NCBI GenBank assembly: GCA_047967505.1
Contig: CM106538.1
Strand: one strand, 5' to 3'
Origin: Dipteris shenzhenensis
Taxonomy: Eukaryota > Polypodiophyta > Polypodiopsida > Gleicheniales
Length of the DNA: 64,000 bases
In this document: piece by piece, positions 20,628 to 29,899 of the stretch
Layout: every line of letters starts with the position of its first letter
How positions within the stretch are numbered: the stretch's first letter is position 1
Made by a program: the position numbers and the translations under genes
The notes under the pieces: model-generated
Database searches by the model: none
Told to the model about the DNA's origin: nothing
What the model saw: the letters and a program-made list of their open reading frames with translations, nothing else

Positions 20628-22169
20628 ATGGATTCCCCGTCAGCCAATCCTACTCCATCTCCACCGGCCGCGAAAACTATCACATTCTCTAAAGACGAGT
20701 TGCAGCAGCTCAGGAAGGATGTAGAGATTGAGTGCTCTACCACTTTGTTAGCACGCATCTTCGGGTCTCACCCTTCCAGATCCCAAGCCAGAGACTGGAT
20801 GCTTGCGGCTCTCCCCCCAGACCTCGCTCCTCGATTGGTAGATGTTCGCCTTCTGGGACGAGGTTTCTTCCAGGTTGTTTTTGACACTCCAGAGGCTGCG
20901 AGCACTGTGCTCAAGGCCGAGCTTTTACACCTGGGACACAGGAAGATCTTCTTTGAAGCCTTTCACCTTGGTTTCGACCCAGTTGAGGCAGATAAGAAAT
21001 TCTTTTCGCTCTTCATCAGGTTCCCCGGGCTTCCCCAGGTCTACTATCGACTTCTTTCTGTTATTGGGGAGCATTTTGGCGTAGTTGCTGAGATCCCACC
21101 CCTCCCTGGGTTGCCATTGACTGCAGCAGAGGCAACCAAGGCTGATGGGGTTCCTAGAGTTAGGGTCCTTTGCAAGGATCCTAACCTCGAGATGGACCAC
21201 GTCATGATACAGCGCCCGGATGGTTCCTTTTTTCGCCAGAGAGTGGAGATTTCAGGCAGGCAGGACCAGTGCAGGATTTGCAGGACCTCGGGACACTTTG
21301 CCAGGGATTGTCCCAGAAAGAAGAAAAGGCCTAAGAAGACCTCTGGTACAGCTACCGCCTCAGGACATCGACAGGGGGGACAGGGGGGGAGATTAGACCC
21401 GGCACTTGCCCCTCGACCTCGACAGAGGGGTGGTACAGGTCCAGCTCCTGCTCCTCATTCTTCACGTGGCGGTCCTGCTCAGTCAGGTGGTGGTACAGGT
21501 TCAGTACCTATTCCTCGGCCTCACCAGGGGGGTGGTACAGGTCCTGCTCCTCGACCCCCACCTCCCTCAGGCACACGTGACGCTTTACAGTGGGTTCCAG
21601 TACGTGTGCAGGTCCCTCCTTCAGTTCACGAGGGTACCTTAGTAGATTCTGCTTCACCTCGAGCTGTCCTTCCTGTCTCACCTTGCACAGTTCGAGACGC
21701 TGAAGCTTCGACCTCCTCCCCAGTTGCAGCTTCTTCCTTAGATCCAGCACTGCCAGATGTTCCTCTTGAGGACGGAGAGATTTCCGCGGCTGGGCAGACA
21801 CCGGGTAGAGAGCCTTCCTCACTCCCTCCCTTAGACAGGGGGAAGGGGATAGCTTACACTGTTGATCCTCTTCCCTCACAAGGGATCCTTCGTACTCCGG
21901 TGTCTGGATTGCTCCACAGGAACTCATTTTCAGCCTTGGCAGAGAGTTCAGATTTCCCAGAGGAGGAGTTTGTTCCCGCTACTTTTGGGGAGCCAGTGGT
22001 TGGATTTCCTATTGACAGGGCTTCTTCTTCAGGTGCCAGGATTCTTTCCCCTATTGACTTTCCTCCACTGGGTTCCTTCCCTCCATCCAGGAGGTCTTCC
22101 CCTGTTGAGGGGTTTGTTTCCGCCACTAGGTCGGGTAAGGTGTTCCACTCTACATCCTCCCGTCGATGA
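20628..22169 (+). CDS. LINE-A ORF1 protein (A2), DUF4283-like with CCHC knuckle
   Basis: The protein has 513 residues from the ATG at 20,628 (MDSPSANPTPSPP); the ATG is conserved in A1 at 849. Residues about 15-200 form a DUF4283-like domain (KDVEIECSTTLLARIFGSH, then LLGRGFFQVVFDTPEAAS). A canonical CX2CX4HX4C knuckle, CRICRTSGHFARDC, lies near residue 215 and is followed by a basic stretch (RKKKRPKK) and Pro/Gly/Arg-rich repeats (about 245-320). The C-terminal part is acidic and Ser/Pro-rich. In plant L1 elements this protein binds element RNA to form the ribonucleoprotein. The stop codon overlaps the ORF2 start. The frame is fully open, unlike in A1. Confidence 0.92.
   Translation: MDSPSANPTPSPPAAKTITFSKDELQQLRKDVEIECSTTLLARIFGSHPSRSQARDWMLAALPPDLAPRLVDVRLLGRGFFQVVFDTPEAASTVLKAELLHLGHRKIFFEAFHLGFDPVEADKKFFSLFIRFPGLPQVYYRLLSVIGEHFGVVAEIPPLPGLPLTAAEATKADGVPRVRVLCKDPNLEMDHVMIQRPDGSFFRQRVEISGRQDQCRICRTSGHFARDCPRKKKRPKKTSGTATASGHRQGGQGGRLDPALAPRPRQRGGTGPAPAPHSSRGGPAQSGGGTGSVPIPRPHQGGGTGPAPRPPPPSGTRDALQWVPVRVQVPPSVHEGTLVDSASPRAVLPVSPCTVRDAEASTSSPVAASSLDPALPDVPLEDGEISAAGQTPGREPSSLPPLDRGKGIAYTVDPLPSQGILRTPVSGLLHRNSFSALAESSDFPEEEFVPATFGEPVVGFPIDRASSSGARILSPIDFPPLGSFPPSRRSSPVEGFVSATRSGKVFHSTSSRR
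22166..22169 (+). promoter_or_regulatory. ATGA overlap of ORF1 stop and ORF2 start
   Basis: The ORF2 ATG (22,166-22,168) overlaps the ORF1 TGA (22,167-22,169). The same arrangement survives in A1 at 2,402-2,405. Overlapping stop-start codons are known to support reinitiation in some bicistronic LINEs (SART1 of silkworm uses UAAUG). The mechanism here is inferred. Confidence 0.75.
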
Positions 22170-25100
22170 GGATTATCAGTTGGAACATACAGGGCCTAGG
22201 TGGCGTCCCACATCGCCGCCGCAGACAGCTGATCCGGGATCAGCTTCATCCAGGTGTTACTGGTGGTCCCATTGATATATTATTTATTCAAGAGCACAAG
22301 CTGGATTATAGAGATTGTGCCAAGTCAGGCAAGTTGCTCTCAGGACATACTTTTTGGTCGCCTGCATTGGGCACTAGGGGAGGCACTTCTATTTCAGTTT
22401 CGCAGTCGGTTCTCCCCTTAGTTGTTGGGCACGGAGTCATTATCCCCTCTAGAGCTCAGTGGATTATTCTCTTGATTGGAGGGCGTAAGGTTGGCTTCCT
22501 CAACCTATATGCCTCCAACATTAGAGGGGAACGTGTCCTTATGTGGAAGACTTTGCTCTCCTGGGCCCCCATTGTGGATTCTTGGGTGATTGGAGGTGAC
22601 TTTAACATGGTCGAGTTACCTTCAGACAAAAAAGGGGGTAGAGAAGGCGGACTTCACTCTTTGGAGAGAGCAGCTTGGGATGCCTTCCTTTTCCATTTCT
22701 GTGGCAGAGATACTTGGTGTGATGATGCCTTTCTTATTCAGCCACAGTCCCTCCTGTTCTCTTGGTCGAACAGGAGGCAACAGATGCCTATTCATGCACG
22801 CATTGACAGATTTTATGTAGATGACTGGGCACTTGACAGAGGGGGATCGGTATGCATTGCTGCAGGGGTTTCCACCTCAGACCATTTCCCTGTTGTTTTG
22901 GCTATCTCAGAGCCTCACTTGAGAGGCCGATCAGCCAGCATCAGGATCCCAGATGCCTTTTACACAGAGGAGGACCTTACAGAGGCAGCCCTACGGGTAT
23001 GGTTTGCTCATGTCCAGGGAGGGCAGCCACATCCTTCACATTTAGCCGCTGCCCTCTCTGGTATTAGTGACTTTTACTGCTCAGTTGCTTCTACCAGGAG
23101 ACGAGATATTCTCAGACGTGAGATTGGTGTTCGCCAGCAGTTAGCAGCTTTGCAGAGGGAAGAGCAGAAACGGCCTTCAGATGCTTGGATTCAGGAGCGC
23201 CTTGCTGCAGCGAGGGCTCACTTGCAGTTATTGCTTGATCAGAGAGCAGAGTATGCCTTTTATGCACGGGAGTCCTTCTGGATTCAGATGGGTGGTAGAG
23301 TCAATAAACACTTCTTCTCTACTCTTGGCCCTAGACATAGTAGAGAGAGTGTATCTCAGCTTATTGACTCACATGGGGTTTTACAGACAGAGCCAGATGA
23401 CGTCTTACGCATAGCTTCAGATTTCTATGCCACCCTCCTTACTGCTGATCCTGAGACACACGATATAGAGGATGCTAGACAGGCTATTTGGCAGAGTATC
23501 CCAGTGTTGGTGAATCCGGATTTGCATGTTCTACTTGACGCACCTTTCACCAACACAGAGTTCAGGACTGCACTTTCAGCCCTTCACAAGGGCAAGTGCC
23601 CAGGTTTAGATGGCCTCACTCCGTCTTTTTTCATTGCATTTTGGGATATGATTGGAGACTATATTACTTCAGCCATGCAGGCCATTTGGGACTCTGGCGA
23701 GATGCCTGAATCGCTTACAGAGGGCCTCATCCACCTTATCCCAAAAGGAGGTAGCAGAAATTTATTGTCCCAGTGGAGGCCTATCACACTTCTGGGGACT
23801 TGTTACAAGATTCTGGCCAAGGCGATCAGCCTCCGATTGCAGCCACTTCTCCCTGATCTTATCCACGACACTCAGACGGGATTCGTGCATGGCAGAAGTA
23901 TTTTTGATAACATTTTTTCTTTCTGGGAAGCTTCAGAGTGGGCCGTGCAGAGTGGCCAGAATCTTGCCATTCTACTGTTGGATTTTGAAAAAGCTTATGA
24001 CAGAGTAGATTGGAGTTTTTTGGAGGGCACCCTACTACGCTTTGGATTCACTGATGTTTGGATCAGAGGTGTTTCCTCTTTGTACAGGTCAGCCCATAGC
24101 CAGGTACTTATTGGTGGGGTAAGGGGTGAGAGATTTCAGATTTCGAGATCAGTCCGTCAGGGATGCCCCCTTGCTCCTTTCCTTTTTTTATTCGTGGCCG
24201 AAGCTATGAGCATCTATGTTAGATCTCAAGCTGACATCTTTGGGCTGAGACTTCCTATCAGAAGAGAAGAGGAGCTGCTTGACAGTGAGTTGGCTGATGA
24301 CACAGCGATTTATTTGGATGCCTCTCCACAGACATTGACTTCTTTCAGGACAGCATTGGATTTATTTTGCTTGGCGGCAGGGGCGCAGATAAATTGGCAT
24401 AAATCCAATGGCTTTTGGATCAGTGATGAGGACACTCCAGTTTGGGGACTTGACATAGGGTTCACTTGGGTTCAGAGGGGTGTGCCTATCAGGTATTTGG
24501 GCTGCCAGGTCGGCTTGGGTATTTCTACCACGCAGCAGTTTGCTCCCGTGTTGGAGAGCATCAGAAGGAAGCTTCTCTTTTGGAGCTCAGCCAAGCTGGA
24601 TCTTGCCTCTAGAGTTGTGGTGGTCAACCAGGTCCTTTTGGCCACGGCCTGGTTTATTTGTTCATGTTGGTGCCGTTCTAGGGACTGCATCATTCAGCTC
24701 AGAAGACCGATCAGGAACTTTCTCTGGAGTGGACCTGATGGCACAGCAGATGCCTTAGCCAGGGTGGCTTGGGAGACCCTCATCCTCCCTACACAGGATG
24801 GGGGTCTCAATATTATTGATCCAGATTTACAGTGCAGAGCCTTACTTTGCAAGATAGTGGTGCGAGGACTTATGCCAGGACAGGAACCGTGGAAGGACTT
24901 TCTTATCAGCAGCATACAGAGGTGCACACCTTCCTCAGGAGGAGACTGGATGAGCAGTGTTAGATGGATTTTCACCTCAGCACACCTCAGATCACCTTCA
25001 TCCCCTCTCATGGTTGCCATTCTGAAAGCTTGGGCTAGTTTCAGAAGCTCTCTTCGGAGGATTCCTCCTTCCTCCCGGGAAGAGATTGATAGGCAGCCCA

Positions 25101-26512
25101 TCATGTGGAACGACAGTATTTTAGATGATCGTGGCAGACCACTGGGTGCCTCACTCTACATGCAGTGGGCCAGGTGGGAGAGGGGACCTGCTTCTTCTTT
25201 GGGATCTTGGAAAGCCTTCCGTAGGCTTCCAGAGGAAACCAAGTCAGGGTTGATAGGACATCTCAGAGGGAGTGCAGGGAGGATCTTGCAGATTGAGTCA
25301 GCCCTTCCAGAGGCTTGGATAGACACAGATGACATGCCTCTCACTACCTCCACTTGGGCAGGTACTTTCTCGAGAGGCGGGGTTCCACTTCAGGTCTTAG
25401 CCTTCCGAGGTGCACAGGAGGATGCTTTGGTTTTCAGTGTCCAGGATGGTGGCAGATTGCTCAGATCTACAGATGATATATTGCTTGAGTCTGCTTTTCA
25501 GCCTATCAGGGTCGTAGGCCTTTTGATGCAGGGATCAGATTCAGAGTGGTTCTTAGACCCTGACCCCCAGTTACTCTCCACCGGGTCTTGGAGACTTTGG
25601 CTCTATGGAGGAGTTCCCATTAGGTATTTACAGTGGGACCCCGGAGAGTGGGAGTGGATTGACGTGGGGCATCGAGAGAAGACCATCCCCTTCTTTCGTT
25701 ACACGGTCAGTAATGCCAGGAGATTTCAGCTCAGTAGTAGAGGTTGGAGACCCTCCAGAGTTCCTCATTGGGAGACTTTTGGTATTACTGCGGATCAGCA
25801 GAGGTACTTCTGGAGGAGGCTCTGGAAATCCCACAGGAATAGAAAGATCACTATCTTCTTTTGGCTTTCTATTCATGGAGGGATTGCAGTGAACCTTTGG
25901 AGGTCCAGATTCGGAGCCGACCCTACTTGCCCTCGTTGCCTTTCTGCTTCGGAGTCTATTCAGCATTGCTTATGGGATTGCAGACAGGCGAGATTGATTT
26001 GGATGGGGATAGCCAGGATCTTCAGTCACTTTGCCCATTCCCCACTCTTTATGACTTGGGGCTCGGTGGCTTGGCTTTCTCTTACAGGACCTCAGGTTTT
26101 CTATGAGGGACTTGACTCCTCCCAGGCCATTTCAGTTCGACATCATCGGGTTGAGCTCTGCTCGTTGGATGTGGTTACACACCGTCCTTTTACAGCTGTA
26201 CATGCCTCTGTGGATACTTCTTGGGAGATTATAGCGAGCATAGCAGCCTGGCATATCTGGAGATCCAGATGCACAGAGGCTATGGAGGGTACTCAGGTTC
26301 ATCCCTCGCACACATTGGCTAGTATCTGGACAGACATCGTACACACTCTGATGGCCGTATGGACGGGCATGCAGGGGGACTCCCGTGCAGCCTCAGCTAG
26401 GAGGGCTTCTTTCTTCAGGGAATGGAAGGATTCTCCTTTCTTCTCTGAATCTACTACAGGGTTGAGATGGCACTTTCAGCCTCAGCCTTGGTTTCTTTCC
26501 ACCTCACTCTGA
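22166..26512 (+). CDS. LINE-A ORF2 protein (A2): endonuclease, reverse transcriptase, zf-RVT
   Basis: The protein has 1,448 residues and no interruption. Residues 1-230 are an APE-type endonuclease: IISWNIQGLGG, FIQEHKLD, VIGGDFNMVE, DRFYVDDW and TSDHFPVVLA. The reverse transcriptase spans roughly 480-780: CPGLDGLTPSFF, LIHLIPKGG, WRPITLLGTCYKILAK, DTQTGFVHGRSI, LDFEKAYDRVDW, RSVRQGCPLAPF and ELADDTAIY near residue 709 (LADD core in place of the common FADD or YADD). The C-terminal zf-RVT (about 1,205-1,280) has FWRRLWKSHRNRKITIFFW, CPRCLSASESIQHCLWDC. It would nick target DNA and prime reverse transcription on the element RNA at the nick. It shares a 4-nt overlap with ORF1 and so probably depends on ORF1 translation. 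Confidence 0.95.
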   Translation: MRIISWNIQGLGGVPHRRRRQLIRDQLHPGVTGGPIDILFIQEHKLDYRDCAKSGKLLSGHTFWSPALGTRGGTSISVSQSVLPLVVGHGVIIPSRAQWIILLIGGRKVGFLNLYASNIRGERVLMWKTLLSWAPIVDSWVIGGDFNMVELPSDKKGGREGGLHSLERAAWDAFLFHFCGRDTWCDDAFLIQPQSLLFSWSNRRQQMPIHARIDRFYVDDWALDRGGSVCIAAGVSTSDHFPVVLAISEPHLRGRSASIRIPDAFYTEEDLTEAALRVWFAHVQGGQPHPSHLAAALSGISDFYCSVASTRRRDILRREIGVRQQLAALQREEQKRPSDAWIQERLAAARAHLQLLLDQRAEYAFYARESFWIQMGGRVNKHFFSTLGPRHSRESVSQLIDSHGVLQTEPDDVLRIASDFYATLLTADPETHDIEDARQAIWQSIPVLVNPDLHVLLDAPFTNTEFRTALSALHKGKCPGLDGLTPSFFIAFWDMIGDYITSAMQAIWDSGEMPESLTEGLIHLIPKGGSRNLLSQWRPITLLGTCYKILAKAISLRLQPLLPDLIHDTQTGFVHGRSIFDNIFSFWEASEWAVQSGQNLAILLLDFEKAYDRVDWSFLEGTLLRFGFTDVWIRGVSSLYRSAHSQVLIGGVRGERFQISRSVRQGCPLAPFLFLFVAEAMSIYVRSQADIFGLRLPIRREEELLDSELADDTAIYLDASPQTLTSFRTALDLFCLAAGAQINWHKSNGFWISDEDTPVWGLDIGFTWVQRGVPIRYLGCQVGLGISTTQQFAPVLESIRRKLLFWSSAKLDLASRVVVVNQVLLATAWFICSCWCRSRDCIIQLRRPIRNFLWSGPDGTADALARVAWETLILPTQDGGLNIIDPDLQCRALLCKIVVRGLMPGQEPWKDFLISSIQRCTPSSGGDWMSSVRWIFTSAHLRSPSSPLMVAILKAWASFRSSLRRIPPSSREEIDRQPIMWNDSILDDRGRPLGASLYMQWARWERGPASSLGSWKAFRRLPEETKSGLIGHLRGSAGRILQIESALPEAWIDTDDMPLTTSTWAGTFSRGGVPLQVLAFRGAQEDALVFSVQDGGRLLRSTDDILLESAFQPIRVVGLLMQGSDSEWFLDPDPQLLSTGSWRLWLYGGVPIRYLQWDPGEWEWIDVGHREKTIPFFRYTVSNARRFQLSSRGWRPSRVPHWETFGITADQQRYFWRRLWKSHRNRKITIFFWLSIHGGIAVNLWRSRFGADPTCPRCLSASESIQHCLWDCRQARLIWMGIARIFSHFAHSPLFMTWGSVAWLSLTGPQVFYEGLDSSQAISVRHHRVELCSLDVVTHRPFTAVHASVDTSWEIIASIAAWHIWRSRCTEAMEGTQVHPSHTLASIWTDIVHTLMAVWTGMQGDSRAASARRASFFREWKDSPFFSESTTGLRWHFQPQPWFLSTSL

Positions 26513-26618
26513 GGGGGTTTTTTATTATCCTCATGATTTCATGATGTATTCCGCTTTGAGCTTGCTCTCGCGGGTTTTTGTTCTTACTTAATAGAAGTCT
26601 TTTTCATGGAAAAAAAAA

Positions 26619-26633
26619 AAAAAGCGGATCCCA
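26619..26633. repeat. Target-site duplication, right copy, of LINE-A A2
   Basis: This is identical to 19,961-19,975. The sequence after it (GGGCATCACATAAGC) continues the interrupted LINE-B ORF1 on the minus strand. Confidence 0.9.
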
Positions 26634-26748
26634 GGGCATCACATAAGCAAAGAAACCAGCCCCATGAATACCTGCATGACTGACAAGTCACTCCACCACA
26701 TCAGTCGAAGAGCAGTGAGCATAATAAAAACCTTTGCCAAGACAGAGT

Positions 26749-28276
26749 AAGACATTTGGGCTATCCCATTGGCTGGAAAATCAGAAATAAGCAACAAATA
26801 TCATGGGTGTTAAACAAAATTCAGGATAAATTAGAATATTGGAAGATCTCCACTTGGCCCCTGCATGTACGGCTTCGAATTGTCCAGTCCATTGTTCTAG
26901 TTTATGTCCAATTCTACCTTCCTCTATTACATTGGTCATCTCGAGATCTCACTTATTTTATGTCTCAAGCCATGGAGATTTTTTGGAAAACTAAGCTTCA
27001 TAAAAAAGCTTTAAGGTTGCTCAAAATGGACTTGCTTTGCTCACCAAGAATGCATGGTGGTTTGAATATAATAAACATCAAATTTCATGTGTTGGCAAGA
27101 AAGATCACTATGCTCAAGACATTTTTTCAACAAGAGCAGCCTTGGTCTATCATGTTGGCAATTTTGTGTGGTCAGATGCGCACAAATGCTTGTGGACATT
27201 GGCTAGTTGATCCATCGGAAGTAGTACTTGGCAAATTTCAAGGTAAAATCCCTGGTTGTCCATTTTCTACTTCCTTGATTCAGGATTGGAAGCAAGTTCT
27301 CTCTCGCATCAAATGGTCTCCCCATCCTGCTTCTATAGCTTCCTCACTCAAAATGGAAAGCATTCATTGCTGTACAACAACCAATCAGAGCTTACAATCT
27401 TATGAAATTGGGCATCCGGTTCATTGATGACGTGGTAGATACGCAAGGACATATTCTCTCTTTTCCGGTAGCATGTCGACAATACAATCTTGGGATGCAT
27501 CACAAACCTATTTGGAAAGCTACTGCTGATCTCTTACTCCCTTTGGTTCCGATTCCAACATTGAATGTAAGAGACAGGCTTCAAGATTGGCACCTTCAGT
27601 CTTCAAGTCCAAGAATATCCTCTCGGCCTTTGCATTTATTGACTTCTATACAGGCTTACCGATTGATATTACCTCCTCCTTGGATTGCTCATCATGCTAA
27701 TTCTCTATGGCATCTGAATAAGTCGTTAGCCTGGTGGAAAGGAAAATTGCAATTGATATGGAAGTTGAAAATGCCATTGAAGCAGAGACTCTTTCTATGG
27801 AGATGCATTGTTGATATTCTTCCAGTGGGAGTGAAATTGGCTCAAAGAAGGATTGCCTCACCTCTTTGTCCAAGATATCACCATACTCCTGAGAGTATTC
27901 CGCATTTATTGTGGTTTTGTTCATATTCCAGAGATCTTCTAGACAAGATCTCCTATTTCTTATCTCTCAGATTTCCTGCACACATGTTCTTCAGGTTTTT
28001 CTGGATGTATGGCAAACTATCAACTTCTTTGTTACAGCATTCTCTTTTCTTCCAATGGATCAGATACTGGGCCTTATGGACCCTCTGGCTGCAGCGAAAT
28101 CATGCATATCTGAATTCTCCCCTTCAGCACCCTTATGCGTTCTTCCGAGCCTCATTGCGGCAGTCTTTATATGATGCCTTACTTTTACTGCTTCTGATGG
28201 ATAGGGCATTGGCTCTTTTCTCGAGCACTACCCTGATGTAAATGAATGTTTCATAATATAATTTTCTTGGTTTCAC

Positions 28277-28280
<4 letters not shown>
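26749..28280 (+). pseudogene. LINE-B ORF2 3' part with 3' UTR (B3)
   Basis: The sequence opens inside the post-RT region (HLGYPIGWKIRNKQQISW), goes through KISTWPLHVRLRIVQSI and FMSQAMEIFWKTK, shifts frame at about 27,400, and continues via a degenerate zf-RVT (CPRYHHTPESIPHLLWFC) to HAYLNSPLQHPYAFFRASLR. The 3' UTR ends TTGGTTTCACCAAA at about 28,280. It immediately follows the inverted ORF1 block, so the two may be one LINE-B insertion with a 5' inversion. It lacks the RT core. Confidence 0.82.
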
Positions 28281-28315
<35 letters not shown>

Positions 28316-28341
28316 TGTGTGTGTGTGTGTAGTGTGTGTGG
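28281..28341 (+). repeat. (GA)n then (GT)n microsatellite between LINE-B copies B3 and B4
   Basis: About 32 bp of (GA)n are followed by (GT)n to 28,330 and AGTGTGTGTGG. The AGTGTGTGG plus GAGAGAG sequence is also the start of the LINE-B copy at 35,230, so the 5' end of B4 probably lies inside this tract. Confidence 0.85.
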
Positions 28342-29735
28342 AGAGAGAGAGGAGAAAGGACTTGCAGCCCTTGCTCTAGCCTTCCCATCAGCTCCAGAGC
28401 CTCCCCTAACCAGCCCTTTTGCTTCAGCTACCTATTGCGCTACATCAGAGCTCAAAAAAGGCGATTTGAAGCTTCAAATACCTGCTGTACAGCCCACCAC
28501 AGTTCTGTACGGTTTTCGTACAAGTGTATGGCCTGTCTCACCTTCTTCACGTTGCTGCTGTCAGTTGACTACCTGCTCTTTGGGTTGATTTTATGCAGGG
28601 TTTGGCTCACAGACTGCTCTATACGCTGGTTTTGAAGGCTCTCTGCTTCCCTTTCCTCTCCTCTTGGGTTTCCGGGTCCTGTGTACTTTTTCCATCGCCA
28701 AAATCCTCACTCTTTTTCTGAAATTTAGTTCATCTGGGAATTTTTATTGGTTTTTTTCTCCTCTTCCTCTACAGAACTTGTTTTTTCTTTTCTCTCGATC
28801 CCTACATCTCTCTTTCTCCTTCTTCTCCTCACAAATACACTAGTTTCCTCTTTTCTGTGGGCTGGTTTTTTGGGACTGTTTTTTTCTCTACTATCACTTC
28901 TCAGGTACCTCCTTTTTGGGTTCCATCTTCTTCCAAAGACATGGCTGAATATTCCTATGAAAATACTTTTCAAAAGGATCGATCAGTTCAATGAAAAAAG
29001 CAAAAGCAGACTGAGGGTCAGCATGACCCAGTGCATGATTCTGTTGAGGCACAACTAGTTTACGATGTCATGCATGAAGGATTTGCAGACACAAGGAAAG
29101 AGTGGAAAGACTCTGTTCCATCGGTTGTTCTCATGGTTGAAGTGGATCCAGTTAGAGAATATGCCAAAAATGCATTTATTTTATTTTTCCCAAGTCGGAT
29201 GCCACCTACTGCAGAGGTAGGCAACTGGTTGACCCGCACACTGGCTGGCTTGTTTGTTCGGAAGGTACACTATGCAGCCAGAAGTGTTTTTGAGGTCATT
29301 ATGGTAGATGAGATTCACAGGAAATGCTTTTGGAACATTCGCCCCTCCTTTTTGGGCAGCAAATGGTGCACGTTTTGCCATGGTCACCCACACGGTATTT
29401 TTAGGCTTTGATCCGACACCAATGTCCGGTCTGGGTTGAAGTTGTAAACTTCCCGCAATGCATGGCTTCACTCTTGTCTTTCCTTTACATGGGTTTACTA
29501 TCGGGCACTATGGACTTTATGGAAGGCCTAAAACCACAGGGCCTTTGGTGATATGTCCCTTGGCAAGTATCACCTCTTCCGCACATCTTTGCAGCAATCG
29601 TTCTTCGACTGTCTGCACTCAAGGACTTGACTATCCTGCTTTCTTGTCATATTATGAGATATTTTGATGTTGAAGCTGCATATCCTCTACCTGGGGACTA
29701 CTTTTTCTAATATATGTGTGTGTGTGATTCCACAA

Positions 29736-29740
<5 letters not shown>
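28314..29740 (+). mobile_element. LINE-B copy B4, internally deleted (5' end + ORF1 N-terminus + 3' end)
   Basis: The 5' leader includes three GTAC sites near 28,486-28,530. ORF1 starts at 28,941 (MAEYSYENTFQKDRS) with the DUF4283-like block (ILFFPSRMPPTAEVGNW, RKVHYAARSVFEVIM). At about 29,475, right after CMASLL, the sequence jumps to the extreme C-terminus of ORF2 (LWTLW, then FRTSLQQSFF) and the normal 3' UTR. Nearly 4 kb is missing, yet both ends are preserved. ORF1 itself has a stop near 28,993 and frameshifts. It ends CACAAAAAAA followed by (GT)n. Confidence 0.75.
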
Positions 29741-29742
<2 letters not shown>

Positions 29743-29783
<41 letters not shown>

Positions 29784-29790
29784 CTGGTAT

Positions 29791-29828
<38 letters not shown>
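29743..29828 (+). repeat. (GT)n microsatellite between LINE-B copies B4 and B5
   Basis: Two long GT runs (29,743-29,782 and 29,792-29,828) are split by TCTGGTATGA. They follow the B4 A tail and precede the B5 leader. The minus-strand ORF of H and T repeats over this tract is spurious. Confidence 0.9.
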
Positions 29829-29831
<3 letters not shown>

Positions 29832-29899
29832 CTGGAGCGAGCGACGGTGAGTGAGCGACGGTGAGTGCAGGCACCCGACCCCCTTAGGTCTTCTCCCCC

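Larger units (their letters stand above)
19976..26618 (+). mobile_element. LINE-A copy A2, complete L1-type element with both ORFs open
   Basis: The element is about 6.6 kb: a 5' leader (to 20,627), ORF1, an overlapping ORF2, a roughly 100-bp 3' UTR ending GTCTTTTTCATGG, and poly-A. It is flanked by AAAAAGCGGATCCCA on both sides and interrupts an older inverted LINE-B ORF1. Neither ORF has a premature stop, and the endonuclease, RT and zinc-finger motifs are all present. It therefore looks recently inserted and possibly still competent; activity cannot be judged from sequence. Confidence 0.92.
19166..26748 (-). pseudogene. LINE-B ORF1 in inverted orientation (B2), split by LINE-A copy A2
   Basis: On the minus strand, 26,748-26,634 reads LCLGKGFYYAHCSSTDVVE and, further on, HGAGFFAYVMPW. 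The frame then resumes at 19,975 with DPLFDSSASLL, LTHCPVWITIKVLPLP and a CCHC knuckle, CYRCRQVGHFARAC, with low-complexity sequence beyond it. Taking out the LINE-A copy and one target duplication joins the two halves exactly in the ORF1 frame. The inverted block abuts a plus-strand LINE-B ORF2 end at 26,749, an arrangement typical of LINE 5' inversion. One in-frame stop is visible near 26,695. Confidence 0.75.
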
